From NCBI GenBank assembly GCA_021773355.1, contig JAJFKE010000049.1:1-64000 (forward strand): a stretch of 64,000 nucleotides of DNA. Reading direction: 5' to 3'. The notes beneath the pieces were generated by a model. That model had not been told where the DNA came from and made no database searches. It saw only the letters and a program-made list of their open reading frames with translations. Shown one piece after another: positions 1 through 8,380 of this stretch; the first letter of the stretch is position 1; each line of letters starts with the position of its first letter. The position numbers and the translations under genes are program-made. This stretch comes from Gammaproteobacteria bacterium (lineage in GTDB: Bacteria; Pseudomonadota; Gammaproteobacteria; Pseudomonadales; Pseudohongiellaceae).

Positions 1-45
1 GAAGATGAAGAACAAAACGACCCAGCTCCGACAGACTATATGTAA
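1..45 (+). CDS. 3' end of a gene entering from the left edge
   Basis: The first 45 bases read in frame 1 as an acidic tail (EDEEQNDPAPTDYM) ending in TAA at 43-45. A polar, acidic C-terminus is plausible for a real protein, but only 14 residues are visible, so neither family nor function can be given. It is the only open frame consistent with a plus-strand gene running in from outside. It could also be chance. Confidence 0.3.
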   Translation, partial: EDEEQNDPAPTDYM

Positions 46-289
46 ATTAAATAAAAGGCTCACAGGGTTCGGTGGTACAAGCTGGATACAGCATGTACTT
101 AGAAATGCACAATGTTTCATGTTTTCACACAGTCTGGGCACTACTGAGACTGTCGGATTGGGTATAAGCTAATACAGGTTAGAGAACTTTGATTTCTGGA
201 TGGTGAATAGAGCATCAAATGACTCTTAGCCCCTTGCCAGTTTAGATTAGTTCTATGTTGCTGCGCCGAATCCTATATCTCGCAACTTT

Positions 290-592
290 TCATTGTTCCT
301 CTTGCACTCGCAGGTTGTAGGCCGTCGGCGATTCACAATCCATCGCATAAGCTCTCATATTGCTGTCACGCTGTACCTGATTCACAAATGCAGGCTCGAT
401 GGGTCGCGGATTGGTGCTGATCGCTCTAGCCGGCGGTGTTAGGGGTTCGCTCGGATATGCCAGTGTCGCCTCTCGCCACAGCTGTCGGCAATACCCAGAA
501 TTGGCATCAAATCTCTTGCCTTGCAAATTCTCCGGACCCATTTTGCAAGCACCGATCAGGCAGACAACCAAGACAGTCCAGTTTCTGTTCAT
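290..592 (-). CDS. small predicted lipoprotein, unknown function
   Basis: The protein has about 100 residues and a short N-terminal hydrophobic stretch ending in a lipobox (LIGAC, Cys at residue 16), so it is probably lipid-anchored after signal peptidase II cleavage. The ATG at 592 is preferred over the in-frame ATG at 613 because an AAGGGGA ribosome binding site lies about 8 bases before it and the signal peptide then has normal length. The mature part is hydrophilic, proline-rich in its middle (LTPPARAIS) and has two further cysteines. No family was recognised. The 240 bases to its left, up to the fragment at the window edge, hold nothing obvious. Confidence 0.6.
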   Translation of the reverse strand: MNRNWTVLVVCLIGACKMGPENLQGKRFDANSGYCRQLWREATLAYPSEPLTPPARAISTNPRPIEPAFVNQVQRDSNMRAYAMDCESPTAYNLRVQEEQ

Positions 593-822
593 ACCATGCG
601 TCCCCTTCATCAAACTACGTTCTATCTAATATAGACGTAATTTTTTTGATGCCAACTCACAGCTTCTCGACGACTGTAATTCAAACAGGACCGGCGTTTC
701 AACAACTATGTCAGTGTTCGGTATCAGACTACAATGAAAATAGTAAGTTCAAACGGGCAAAGAGCTTTCAGCTGTACCAGTAATGACAGCAGGTTCAAGC
801 TCCTTTGACCTGTTTGATTCCA

Positions 823-1038
823 TTAGCCCCGCTGATATTGGAAAACGTCTTCTAAAGGGAGACCAAACACAGTGGCGATACGAAACGCCACCTCCAGTGA
901 AGGAGAGTATTTTCCCAGCTCAATCGCGTTCACGGTTTGCCTTGTTACATTAATCTGTCTGGCAAGCTCCAGCTGGGTCATGTCATTGTGTGCAGCGCGT
1001 AGTTCACGAATGCAATTTGATATAGGTAGTTCCGACAT
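823..1038 (-). CDS. XRE (Cro/CI) family transcriptional regulator, small
   Basis: This 71-residue protein is almost entirely one helix-turn-helix domain. Residues about 10-65 contain the typical pattern (MTQLELARQINVTRQTVNAIE followed by KYSPSLEVAFRIA), the layout of minimal XRE regulators. It should bind DNA as a dimer. Its start codon overlaps the TGA of the upstream membrane-protein gene by one base, so the two are translationally coupled. Such small XRE proteins are often co-transcribed with a short multi-pass membrane protein and regulate their own operon. The target is not shown by the sequence. Confidence 0.85.
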   Translation of the reverse strand: MSELPISNCIRELRAAHNDMTQLELARQINVTRQTVNAIELGKYSPSLEVAFRIATVFGLPLEDVFQYQRG

Positions 1039-1463
1039 CAGTATTCCCTGCGGTATTGCACAATCACTACAGCTGCTCGCAAAATTTCTGAGCAGATAAT
1101 CGCCGCCAGATACAACATGCCCCAGCCCCAGTTTCCGCCGTTGCTATGTATCACGGGAAAGGTAATCAAAATAAGCAGGGCTATTAATGTGACGTAGGCC
1201 GCCCGCGCCGCTCGAAATGCAAATAGCTGATCGCGTTCGTCTTTTGCTATGCCAGCATCTTCCGGCGAAAGCTTGCGCGCCACCAGCACTAATATGACTT
1301 CCAGAACTATAAATACGGACAAAGCGATTAAAGCCAGGTGGATCAAGTAGTGATAGTGAGGGTCAGGCTGATGATAGGCCCGCACCATAAAGAGATAGTA
1401 AGGGAAGAACACTATGACCAGTGCAAAAATAGTGGCCCAGGCTTTCTTTTCACGGAACGACAT
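1038..1463 (-). CDS. four-helix membrane protein paired with XRE regulator
   Basis: The protein has 141 residues with four predicted transmembrane segments (about 10-29, 41-62, 88-107 and 113-135). Between helices 2 and 3 lies a cytoplasmic loop with an acidic/basic motif (AGIAKDERDQLFAFRAARAAY), as in DUF2178-like proteins that commonly accompany small XRE regulators. It is first in a two-gene operon, and its stop codon overlaps the start of the regulator by one base. A sensory or modulating role for the regulator is inferred from context only. Confidence 0.75.
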   Translation of the reverse strand: MSFREKKAWATIFALVIVFFPYYLFMVRAYHQPDPHYHYLIHLALIALSVFIVLEVILVLVARKLSPEDAGIAKDERDQLFAFRAARAAYVTLIALLILITFPVIHSNGGNWGWGMLYLAAIICSEILRAAVVIVQYRREY

Positions 1464-1516
1464 TTCTGACTCCTAGAACTAATTCAATTTGGACTGTGTG
1501 AGTTCTTTTTACGTTA

Positions 1517-1936
1517 TTAAGGAGGGCCGACCAGAGCAACGCTGAAGTTGTTACAACTATCCAATACATGAGAATCCTCTTTGATTATCTCTACAAGTTG
1601 ACGCGGTATATCTTTGGCATGCTCTACGAACTCCTCCTCAAAGCCCTTAAATTCATCAGAGGAGCGAATCAACCCAAATACCTGCCGCTCATAATCGGTA
1701 ACTATTACCTTGTCAGCGCCAATCGAGAACACGGTGACAGTTAGCGCATACAGATTGTCGTAGAAGGCAGTGCCACACAGGGCGAAGTCATTCTGCCTTA
1801 TACTAACGGTGTTTGAGTTTTCATCGGCAGTCGGCGCCGCGTTCGTTGCCGCCGAGTGTTGTGGATTGGCGCTTGCCAACATGCTGCAGGTACACAGCGC
1901 AGTTGCAATAAGCAGCTTTGAAAGTAATGTTTTCAT
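1517..1936 (-). CDS. small exported protein, unknown function
   Basis: The protein has 139 residues. Residues 1-23 form a Sec signal peptide (Lys at position 2, hydrophobic core, ending MLASA before NPQ). The mature part is acidic, has two cysteines (one near LCGTAFYD, one near LDSCNN) that could form a disulfide, and matches no family I recognise. It stands alone and faces two palindromic sites 66-125 bases upstream of its start, which suggests dedicated repression. Confidence 0.65.
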   Translation of the reverse strand: MKTLLSKLLIATALCTCSMLASANPQHSAATNAAPTADENSNTVSIRQNDFALCGTAFYDNLYALTVTVFSIGADKVIVTDYERQVFGLIRSSDEFKGFEEEFVEHAKDIPRQLVEIIKEDSHVLDSCNNFSVALVGPP

Positions 1937-2001
1937 GATCTTGGACCTCCATTGGTGCAGGAAATTACGGGAAATAACCTAGAGTTATTTGAAATTCATC
2001 G

Positions 2002-2061
2002 TGTCTAAAATATTAGACACAGCCTAGCGGCAGTTTATCTCGGTGTCAAATATTATTGACA
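2002..2061. promoter_or_regulatory. two TGT-N12-ACA palindromic operator candidates
   Basis: Two 18-bp dyads lie upstream of the gene starting at 1936: TGTCTAAAATATTAGACA (2002-2019) and TGTCAAATATTATTGACA (2044-2061). Both fit TGTC-N10-GACA, hence also TGT-N12-ACA. Their centres are 42 bp apart, about four helical turns, so one regulator could bind both on the same face. TGT-N12-ACA is the known pattern of PpsR/CrtJ, but TetR-type repressors also use such dyads. The cognate regulator is not identified. Confidence 0.55.
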
Positions 2062-2176
2062 TGCACTTTTACGGCAATGAGAATCAAACCCCAAGCGCAG
2101 CTACTGACTTCGCTCGCCCAGACAGAATTAGCCATATTCGCCACATAGCAGCTACTGGTCGACCAATTGTTATTTT

Positions 2177-3373
2177 TTAGCGTGAAATTTCCCTATCCCA
2201 GTTCAAGACCTGGTACTTCTCTAACACGCGCATTAAGTCTTCCATAGGAATTGCCCTAAGTTCTCCCCTGGAACTGGATACCGTCGTCGCCTTGAATATG
2301 GCGTTATAGATTGCTTCTTCCGTTGCTTCTGCGGTTGCCGCAAACAGCGGAGACATCGATTCATTCACCAACACTTGTATGGCGACGGGCTCGTCGCTGG
2401 TCCGTGGTTTACGCACGGATGGGCTGGTGGAGAAGGCGATCACATAATCACCGGAGCCATTGCTGGCGAATGAACCGGTTCTGCCCAGACCTAGCATCGC
2501 TCTCTTTGCCATTCGATCAAGACTACGAGCATTTAACGGGGCGTCTGTCGCCACCACCATCATGATAGAGCCGTCTTCCTTATCGCTATCGGTATCGGGT
2601 TCCAGCAAGAAATTGCGAAAAGAATAATTTCCTAGCTCGCGTCCGACTGGGGCACCATTAATACTCAGCGCACCACCATAATTGGTTTGTACCAACACCC
2701 CTACGCTGTACCCACCTAGCTCTGCTGGCAGCACTCTGGAACTGGTGCCTATTCCCCCTTTCCAACCGAAGGCCTGCGTGCCGGTGCCTGCACCTACACT
2801 GCCCTCGGCCACTGGCCCGCTGCTGGCGTTGTTGAGTGCGGCGAAGACCTCCTCACGCTGAATTGGATCGGCCCACATATTGTTAACTCGGCTGTCATTG
2901 GTCTCACCGACGACTGGATTTAGCGTGTGCTCACCCATGCCTGGCTGCTCATACATCCATTCCTTTAATGCGTTGGCCGCACTCCAGACGCAGAGCGTGC
3001 AAGTCAATAATATAGGAGTTTCTATTTCGCCAAATTCACGCACTTGGGTCTCACCCACCATTTTTCCATAACCATTGCCGACGTGTATCCATGCGGGAAT
3101 CGGATGGGTGTACAAATTGCCAGGCGCTGGAATGATTGCTGTCACTCCGGAACGAATATCATCGCCTCGAATTACAGTTTCATGACCAACCCTTACTCCC
3201 GCTACGTCTGTTATCGCGTTCAATGGTCCGGTATCGAAGATGCCGACGATCAGCCCCGCATCGCGAGCTCTAGGGCGATCGTTGTCGGACTGCGTGAAGG
3301 ACGTTCCAGGAACAGCTATGGCTGAGAGCAGAAAAAATTGCAAAATCATTTTTGCACTGAATTTGTTTGTCAT
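2177..3373 (-). CDS. P1 family (DmpA-type) aminopeptidase, exported
   Basis: This 398-residue protein is an N-terminal-nucleophile peptidase of the DmpA / L-aminopeptidase D-esterase family. Features are an N-terminal signal-like segment (residues 8-27), the opening motif (RARDAGLIVGIF and NAITDVAGVRVGH), the glycine-rich stretch at 191-213 ending KGGIGTSSR, and the autocleavage site EDGS followed by IMMVVATDAPL. Cleavage between Gly268 and Ser269 would expose Ser269 as the catalytic nucleophile. Family members release N-terminal residues from small peptides or amides, and some accept D- or beta-amino acids. The signal peptide suggests periplasmic action. It stands alone, with about 180 bases to the next upstream gene. 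Confidence 0.92.
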   Translation of the reverse strand: MTNKFSAKMILQFFLLSAIAVPGTSFTQSDNDRPRARDAGLIVGIFDTGPLNAITDVAGVRVGHETVIRGDDIRSGVTAIIPAPGNLYTHPIPAWIHVGNGYGKMVGETQVREFGEIETPILLTCTLCVWSAANALKEWMYEQPGMGEHTLNPVVGETNDSRVNNMWADPIQREEVFAALNNASSGPVAEGSVGAGTGTQAFGWKGGIGTSSRVLPAELGGYSVGVLVQTNYGGALSINGAPVGRELGNYSFRNFLLEPDTDSDKEDGSIMMVVATDAPLNARSLDRMAKRAMLGLGRTGSFASNGSGDYVIAFSTSPSVRKPRTSDEPVAIQVLVNESMSPLFAATAEATEEAIYNAIFKATTVSSSRGELRAIPMEDLMRVLEKYQVLNWDREISR

Positions 3374-3555
3374 ATCGCACCCTCTTAAAAACTAATCTTT
3401 GTCGAATTATTTACGCCATGGCTAATCGGCACATAGTTTCCCATTCAAATAGTTAAAGATAATAGTCATGAATCTATCAGTGCATCGGCATCGGGCGTTA
3501 ATTGAAAACTGACCCCGGCAGCTTAATCACCAAATCTACATCTACAGCGCAGGCT

Positions 3556-4908
3556 CTATTGTAGCTTTGCGATTTTCAGGGCTGTGTCGATTGCCAGTGA
3601 AAGCTTGTCAACAATTTCAGCAATATGCTCGCTGCCAATAATAAATGGCGGGGCAAGTAAAATATGATTGCCTCGTATACCGTCGATAGTACCGCCACCG
3701 GGATAGCACATTAGTCCAACAGACATGGCCTGGCTTTTGATGATCTCGTGAATTTTTAAATCGCTATCCAGAGGAGCCTTGGAATCTTTGTCCGCCACCA
3801 ATTCAATACCCCAGAACAAGCCACGTCCACGAATATCCCCAATGAAGGAATGATCATCAAACTGTCTGTGCAATGCAGAAGCCAATTCACTGCCGCGAGC
3901 ATTCACATTTTCTAATAGATCGTCTTCCTCTATTACGGTCTGCACAGCCAAGGCAGCTGCGCAGGCGGTTGAATGTCCCATATAGGTATGACCGTGTTGG
4001 AAAAATCCAGATCCGTTTTTTATTGCTTCGTAGATTGTATTCGAACATAACATAGCACCTATGGGTTGGTAGCCAGCAGCAAGCCCTTTTGCTACTGCCA
4101 CTATATCGGGACGAACATTCTCTTGATCACAGGCGAACAATGAGCCGGTCCTACCCATACCGCACATCACTTCATCTAGAATTAGCAGAATTCCATACTG
4201 GTCACATATTTCTCGAATGCGCGACCAATACCCGGGTACCGGCAGCAACACGCCGGATGATGCCCCCACTATAGTCTCGGCAACGAATGCGATAACGGTT
4301 TCCGCGCCCTCGGCCTGAATTTGTGATTCCAATTCATTCGCAACTCGCAGCCCGTAGTCTTCTGAGGATTCTCCTGGCCTTTGGTCGCGATAGGGATAGC
4401 AAGGGCTGACGTGCTGGCTGTCTATTAGTAGTGGTTCGAACTGCTTGCGTCGCCACATATTGCCACCAACAGAGAGCGCTCCCAGGGTATTACCGTGATA
4501 ACTCTGCCGTCTGGCTATAAACCTATGTCGTTGTGGCTCACCCTTCTCAATAAAATACTGCCGCGCTATTTTTAACGCCGACTCGACCGCCTCCGATCCT
4601 CCCGACAAGAAATAGACATGCTGTATGCCCTCTGGCGCGCGTTCAACCAAAAAATCAGCCAGCGCTTCGGCCGGCCTGGAAGTAAAGAATGCACTATGGG
4701 CAAACGCCAACTGCTCTACTTGATCTTTTATAGCGGAGATAACCCGTGGGTGGGAATGGCCCAGGCAGGAAACGGCGGCGCCACCACTGGCGTCCAAATA
4801 GCGCTTGCCCTCGCTATCAATAAGATAGGAGCCGTCACCTGTTACGGCAACAGGCAGCTCATTTCGAATCTGACGATGCAATATGCGCGTTGAATTTGTT
4901 GTTTTCAC
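3556..4908 (-). CDS. class III (omega) aminotransferase
   Basis: This 450-residue PLP enzyme has the usual length for the family. The glycine-rich phosphate-binding motif is at 101-106 (LSGGSEAVES), the Asp that contacts the pyridine nitrogen is in LILDEVMCG (Asp245), and the Schiff-base lysine is Lys274 in AVAKGLAAGYQP. It transfers an amino group from an amine or omega-amino acid to a keto acid. The closest family flavour is the bacterial aspartate aminotransferase-family/omega-transaminase type, and the substrate cannot be set from sequence. The gene is followed by a MAPEG gene upstream on the same strand 12 bases away, so they may be co-transcribed. Confidence 0.92.
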   Translation of the reverse strand: MKTTNSTRILHRQIRNELPVAVTGDGSYLIDSEGKRYLDASGGAAVSCLGHSHPRVISAIKDQVEQLAFAHSAFFTSRPAEALADFLVERAPEGIQHVYFLSGGSEAVESALKIARQYFIEKGEPQRHRFIARRQSYHGNTLGALSVGGNMWRRKQFEPLLIDSQHVSPCYPYRDQRPGESSEDYGLRVANELESQIQAEGAETVIAFVAETIVGASSGVLLPVPGYWSRIREICDQYGILLILDEVMCGMGRTGSLFACDQENVRPDIVAVAKGLAAGYQPIGAMLCSNTIYEAIKNGSGFFQHGHTYMGHSTACAAALAVQTVIEEDDLLENVNARGSELASALHRQFDDHSFIGDIRGRGLFWGIELVADKDSKAPLDSDLKIHEIIKSQAMSVGLMCYPGGGTIDGIRGNHILLAPPFIIGSEHIAEIVDKLSLAIDTALKIAKLQ

Positions 4909-4920
4909 CGGCGCCTCTGT

Positions 4921-5325
4921 TTAGCCAAAAAGTCCGAATGATAACAACCCAAATAAACACACGATCTGCACCAGTAAGCACGAGAAACGCAGTAGCGAGT
5001 TAAGATTAAAAATATGAATAATTGATTGCGCAATGCGAAAAATCATGTAAATGACTGATAAGGAGTCTATCCAACTATTAGAAACTTCTCTAAAACTGAT
5101 GAGCACCATCACCCCAATGTAGAGAGGTAGGTTTTCGACACAATTGATGTGTGTTCTAGATAGTCGATAAATAAATAGTGAACTGTCTTGCAGGCCAAAG
5201 TCAGCAACAGAACCTCCTGCAGCGAGATGGCGGGTACGGGCCAAGAATAAGCCCAAAAGGATGAGCATAGTCCAAGCTACATAAGCTGCAAGAACTAGCA
5301 ACGGAATGGTAATGGCATTATTCAT
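4921..5325 (-). CDS. MAPEG family membrane protein
   Basis: The protein has 134 residues with four predicted transmembrane helices and the family pattern of an early polar segment (LARTRHLA), then RTHINCVENLPLYI, where the Asn-Glu-Pro/Leu turn is typical of microsomal glutathione S-transferase / leukotriene-synthase-like (MAPEG) proteins. Bacterial members are poorly characterised and may act on lipophilic electrophiles with glutathione. It lies 12 bases upstream of the aminotransferase gene. The window also holds three soluble GST genes. Confidence 0.8.
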   Translation of the reverse strand: MNNAITIPLLVLAAYVAWTMLILLGLFLARTRHLAAGGSVADFGLQDSSLFIYRLSRTHINCVENLPLYIGVMVLISFREVSNSWIDSLSVIYMIFRIAQSIIHIFNLNSLLRFSCLLVQIVCLFGLLSFGLFG

Positions 5326-5487
5326 CTAGTTTTTAAACGCCAGTCAGCTCGTCGGCAAGAGCCGGGCCAAAGTCAGTATCATCTATGAGCCAAACAGCAG
5401 CTTAACTGAAATCGAAGCAAGATATCTAAATATTCATAGGATAAGTGTCATTGACTATTTCCGAATCACTGTCCTCTTTTCCCAATG

Positions 5488-6447
5488 CTAGAGAATGCGT
5501 TGCTTCGCAAGATCGTATTCTCTACTCATTCGAGCAACCAACTCCGCCGCCGGCAGCACGGCCTTAATTGCATTAATGCCCTGACCACATCCCCAAATAT
5601 CCTTCCAGGCCTTGGACTTGGAACTGCCACCGGAACCGAAACTCATTTTTGACGGATCACTTTCTGGCAGATTGTCCGGGTCCATTCCCGCAGCCACTAT
5701 AGAAGGTTTCAAATAATTTCCAAGCACACCGGTGAACAGATTCGTGTACACGATATCACTGGCTGCGTAGTCAACCAAAGCCTGCTTATAGGCCGGGTCG
5801 GCATTGGCTTCCTCGGTGGCGATAAAGGCTGAACCTATATAGGCCAGATCTGCACCCATTGCCTGCGCAGCAAGAATGCCATCACCTGTTGATATTGCGC
5901 CGGATAAAAGCAGCGGCCCATCAAACCATTCACGTACTTCCTGAATAAAAGCTATTGGCGACAGCGTGCCGGCATGGCCGCCTGCTCCGGCGGCAACGCA
6001 AATTAGTCCATCCGCTCCCTTTTCTACTGCCTTGTGAGCGAAGCGGTTATTAATGACATCGTGAAGACAGAGTCCACCGTAGGAATGAATAGCATCAAAC
6101 ACTTCTGTTCTGGCACCCAAGGAAGTAATTACAACTGGCACTTCGTGTTTGACACAGAGTTCTACATCTTGCATCAATCTGTCATTTGAATTATGTACAA
6201 TCTGGTTAACCGCAAAAGGTGCTGCAGGATTATCGGGATTGGCTTGATTGTGTGCATCCAATTCTTCCTTGATTCGTACTAGCCATTCATCTAACACTTC
6301 CACCGGCCTTGCATTCAAAGAAGGAAATGAGCCGATTACACCTGCCTTGCATTGGGCGATAACTAGATCGGGGTTAGAGATAATAAAGAGTGGGGCGCCG
6401 ACTACTGGTAGCGAGAGTTTTCCTCGCAGGAATTCTGGTAAAGCCAT
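5488..6447 (-). CDS. nitronate monooxygenase-like flavoprotein
   Basis: The protein has 319 residues and the FMN-dependent TIM-barrel fold of the 2-nitropropane dioxygenase / nitronate monooxygenase family. Visible signatures are the N-terminal strand LPVVGAPLFIISNPDLV, the loop with GAGGHAG (phosphate binding), LLLSGAIS, and the conserved AQAMGADLAYIGSAFIAT near the C-terminal phosphate site. Homologues oxidise nitronates, and others act as trans-2-enoyl-ACP reductases or unrelated oxidoreductases. It is 44 bases downstream of the MBL-like gene at 6492-7211, so the two probably form one transcript. Confidence 0.9.
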   Translation of the reverse strand: MALPEFLRGKLSLPVVGAPLFIISNPDLVIAQCKAGVIGSFPSLNARPVEVLDEWLVRIKEELDAHNQANPDNPAAPFAVNQIVHNSNDRLMQDVELCVKHEVPVVITSLGARTEVFDAIHSYGGLCLHDVINNRFAHKAVEKGADGLICVAAGAGGHAGTLSPIAFIQEVREWFDGPLLLSGAISTGDGILAAQAMGADLAYIGSAFIATEEANADPAYKQALVDYAASDIVYTNLFTGVLGNYLKPSIVAAGMDPDNLPESDPSKMSFGSGGSSKSKAWKDIWGCGQGINAIKAVLPAAELVARMSREYDLAKQRIL

Positions 6448-6491
6448 CTACAATTCCTTTATTTGGTTTAGATCCTGAGTTATCAAGAAGG

Positions 6492-7211
6492 TTATTTACT
6501 ATCGAAAGCCTTGTCGACAGCACGTTCTACTGCAGCATGGGCGCCTGTCTCCAATAGAGTACCGTGTCCGGCAAGAAGACGATCAAACTTCAACGAGAGT
6601 AATCTTCGAAATTCCGATTCCAGACTCTCGCCTTCTTTGGTGAGTACCTTTAGCCAGATCGGGCCAACCAGTGTGGTCTTCGGAAAACCGATAAATGGCA
6701 TTAAGATTTTTGCAGGCAGATTGTTATAGCTATAGTCGCCATAGTTCTGAATTGCATCACAGGTAAACAAGATGCCGCCATCCCGATTAATAAGCAGGGC
6801 ACATTCTGGTTGAACAGTCCCCACGAACTCGAATATTTCGCCATCGTCGAAGGGCAGATTTGCATCACTACTCAATTCGACATCTATTGCTGGTTCTGTG
6901 TAGGTGGTACCACCCGGCTGCGCCCACATGCGTGCAGCAAACTTTTCAACATAGTAAGGGTCATCGACACCATGAAAGCAGCCAAGTCTGATTACATTTT
7001 TAATATCACCCAAGGCAGTGAGCTGCGCCTCAACCTTGGCATCGACTCGAATCGGGTTGATCAACGACAGCTCCCTGTCTTTTCTAATAATTGCCATATT
7101 GCGAGTGATTCGAACCAGCGGGTTCATCTTGATACTGCCACGTAACATGAACACATCGTTCGCGATTTCTTCCACATTGCCGTGGGGATAGATAGGGGTG
7201 GCGTTTGTCAT
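6492..7211 (-). CDS. metallo-beta-lactamase fold protein lacking metal ligands (DUF4336-like)
   Basis: This 239-residue protein follows the order of a metallo-beta-lactamase fold: a first beta-sheet half with MAIIRKDRELSLINPI, then the position of the HxHxDH motif, then FTCDAIQNYGD (normally GD) and a C-terminal LLAGHGTLL. The first metal motif is replaced by CFHGVDDPYYVEKF, so the usual HxHxDH ligand set is absent, as in DUF4336-type relatives. It may bind no metal or a single one, and its function is unknown. It is probably co-transcribed with the downstream nitronate-monooxygenase-like gene. Confidence 0.75.
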   Translation of the reverse strand: MTNATPIYPHGNVEEIANDVFMLRGSIKMNPLVRITRNMAIIRKDRELSLINPIRVDAKVEAQLTALGDIKNVIRLGCFHGVDDPYYVEKFAARMWAQPGGTTYTEPAIDVELSSDANLPFDDGEIFEFVGTVQPECALLINRDGGILFTCDAIQNYGDYSYNNLPAKILMPFIGFPKTTLVGPIWLKVLTKEGESLESEFRRLLSLKFDRLLAGHGTLLETGAHAAVERAVDKAFDSK

Positions 7212-7262
7212 AAGCTTATTCTTCGTTAGTCAGGTAGATAATTGTTTAACATTACAGCAAGC

Positions 7263-8297
7263 TTACGCGATTCCCGCCCCGCGTACACCTACGTAGACAG
7301 AATACAGAGATTGGCTGGCGGTCATAAACAATCGATTGCGTTTAGCGCCACCAAAGCAGACATTGGCGCAGACCTCCGGCAGCCGAATTACGCCGATGGC
7401 ATCGCCTTCGGGCGAGATGATCTGTACGCCAGGGCGGGCACCGGCCCAAATATTACCATCGACATCACAGCGAATGCCGTCAGCAGAAGTTACGGTATCG
7501 GTACCGGGGAAAGTGAGCTGCGCATGACGTCTACCGTTACGCAAGCTGGCTCCATCTGCATCCCAGACTTTGATCTCTCGGCCCTGCCCGGTGTCGGCCA
7601 CGTAGAGTTTGCTTTGGTCCGGCGAGAAGCACAGACCGTTAGGAGCGGAGATTTCATCGGTGACTTTTGTGATGCGTCCGTTATTGCCATCTACGCGATA
7701 GACGGCGTTGGGTAATTCCGATTCGGCACGGTTGCCCTCGTAGTCACCGCGAATACCATAGGGCGGATCGGTAAACCAGATTGAGTTATCGGCAGCCACT
7801 ACGGCGTCGTTCGGCGAGTTGAGAGCCTTGCCGTCAAAGCTGTCGGCGATGACGGTCTCGCTTCCGTCATTGTTATAACGAAGCACGCGACGGCCACCGT
7901 GTTCGCAGGAAATCTGCCGCCCTTGGTGATCGAAGGTATTGCCATTGCTATTGCCAGCTGGATTTCGAAATTCAGTTACCCTGCCATCGTCTTCTATCCA
8001 ACGCAGCTGCCGGTTATTGGGAATATCGCTCCAAACAAGATAGCGGCCTACTCCATTCCAGGCAGGCCCCTCTGCCCAGAAGCTGCCGCTGTAATGTCGT
8101 TGGATTGGTGTATTAAATAAAATATAGCGCTGAAACCTTGGATCCAAGGCAATAACATCGGGGTCCGGGTAACGCAGCGGTGTGGCTCCGGACCAATCTC
8201 TTGGCTGATATTCTGCCAGCGGAGTCTGGGCCGTTGCGAGAAAAGGTAGAGCGGCAGCTGTTGTAATACCGGCACTGAGAAATGAACGACGTTTCAT
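7263..8297 (-). CDS. SMP-30/gluconolactonase-like protein with Tat signal
   Basis: The protein has 344 residues and starts with a twin-arginine signal (MKRRSFLSAG then a hydrophobic stretch ending ATA). The rest is a six-bladed propeller of the SMP-30/gluconolactonase/LRE type, with the metal-site motifs SPNDAVVAAD, APNGLCFSPD and SADGIRCDVDGNIW. Members hydrolyse sugar lactones using one divalent metal. The folded, metal-loaded enzyme would be exported to the periplasm. It lies just downstream of two PQQ-type sugar/alcohol dehydrogenase genes on the same strand, whose products would supply lactones. That pathway link is inference. Confidence 0.9.
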   Translation of the reverse strand: MKRRSFLSAGITTAAALPFLATAQTPLAEYQPRDWSGATPLRYPDPDVIALDPRFQRYILFNTPIQRHYSGSFWAEGPAWNGVGRYLVWSDIPNNRQLRWIEDDGRVTEFRNPAGNSNGNTFDHQGRQISCEHGGRRVLRYNNDGSETVIADSFDGKALNSPNDAVVAADNSIWFTDPPYGIRGDYEGNRAESELPNAVYRVDGNNGRITKVTDEISAPNGLCFSPDQSKLYVADTGQGREIKVWDADGASLRNGRRHAQLTFPGTDTVTSADGIRCDVDGNIWAGARPGVQIISPEGDAIGVIRLPEVCANVCFGGAKRNRLFMTASQSLYSVYVGVRGAGIA

Positions 8298-8380
8298 AAA
8301 GCCTCCAAAGAGTTTAACAAGGCCGACTTATGAGCTTCAATTCAGGGCTCAGAATGGCGGTCTTCGTTGTCGCGGTTTTT

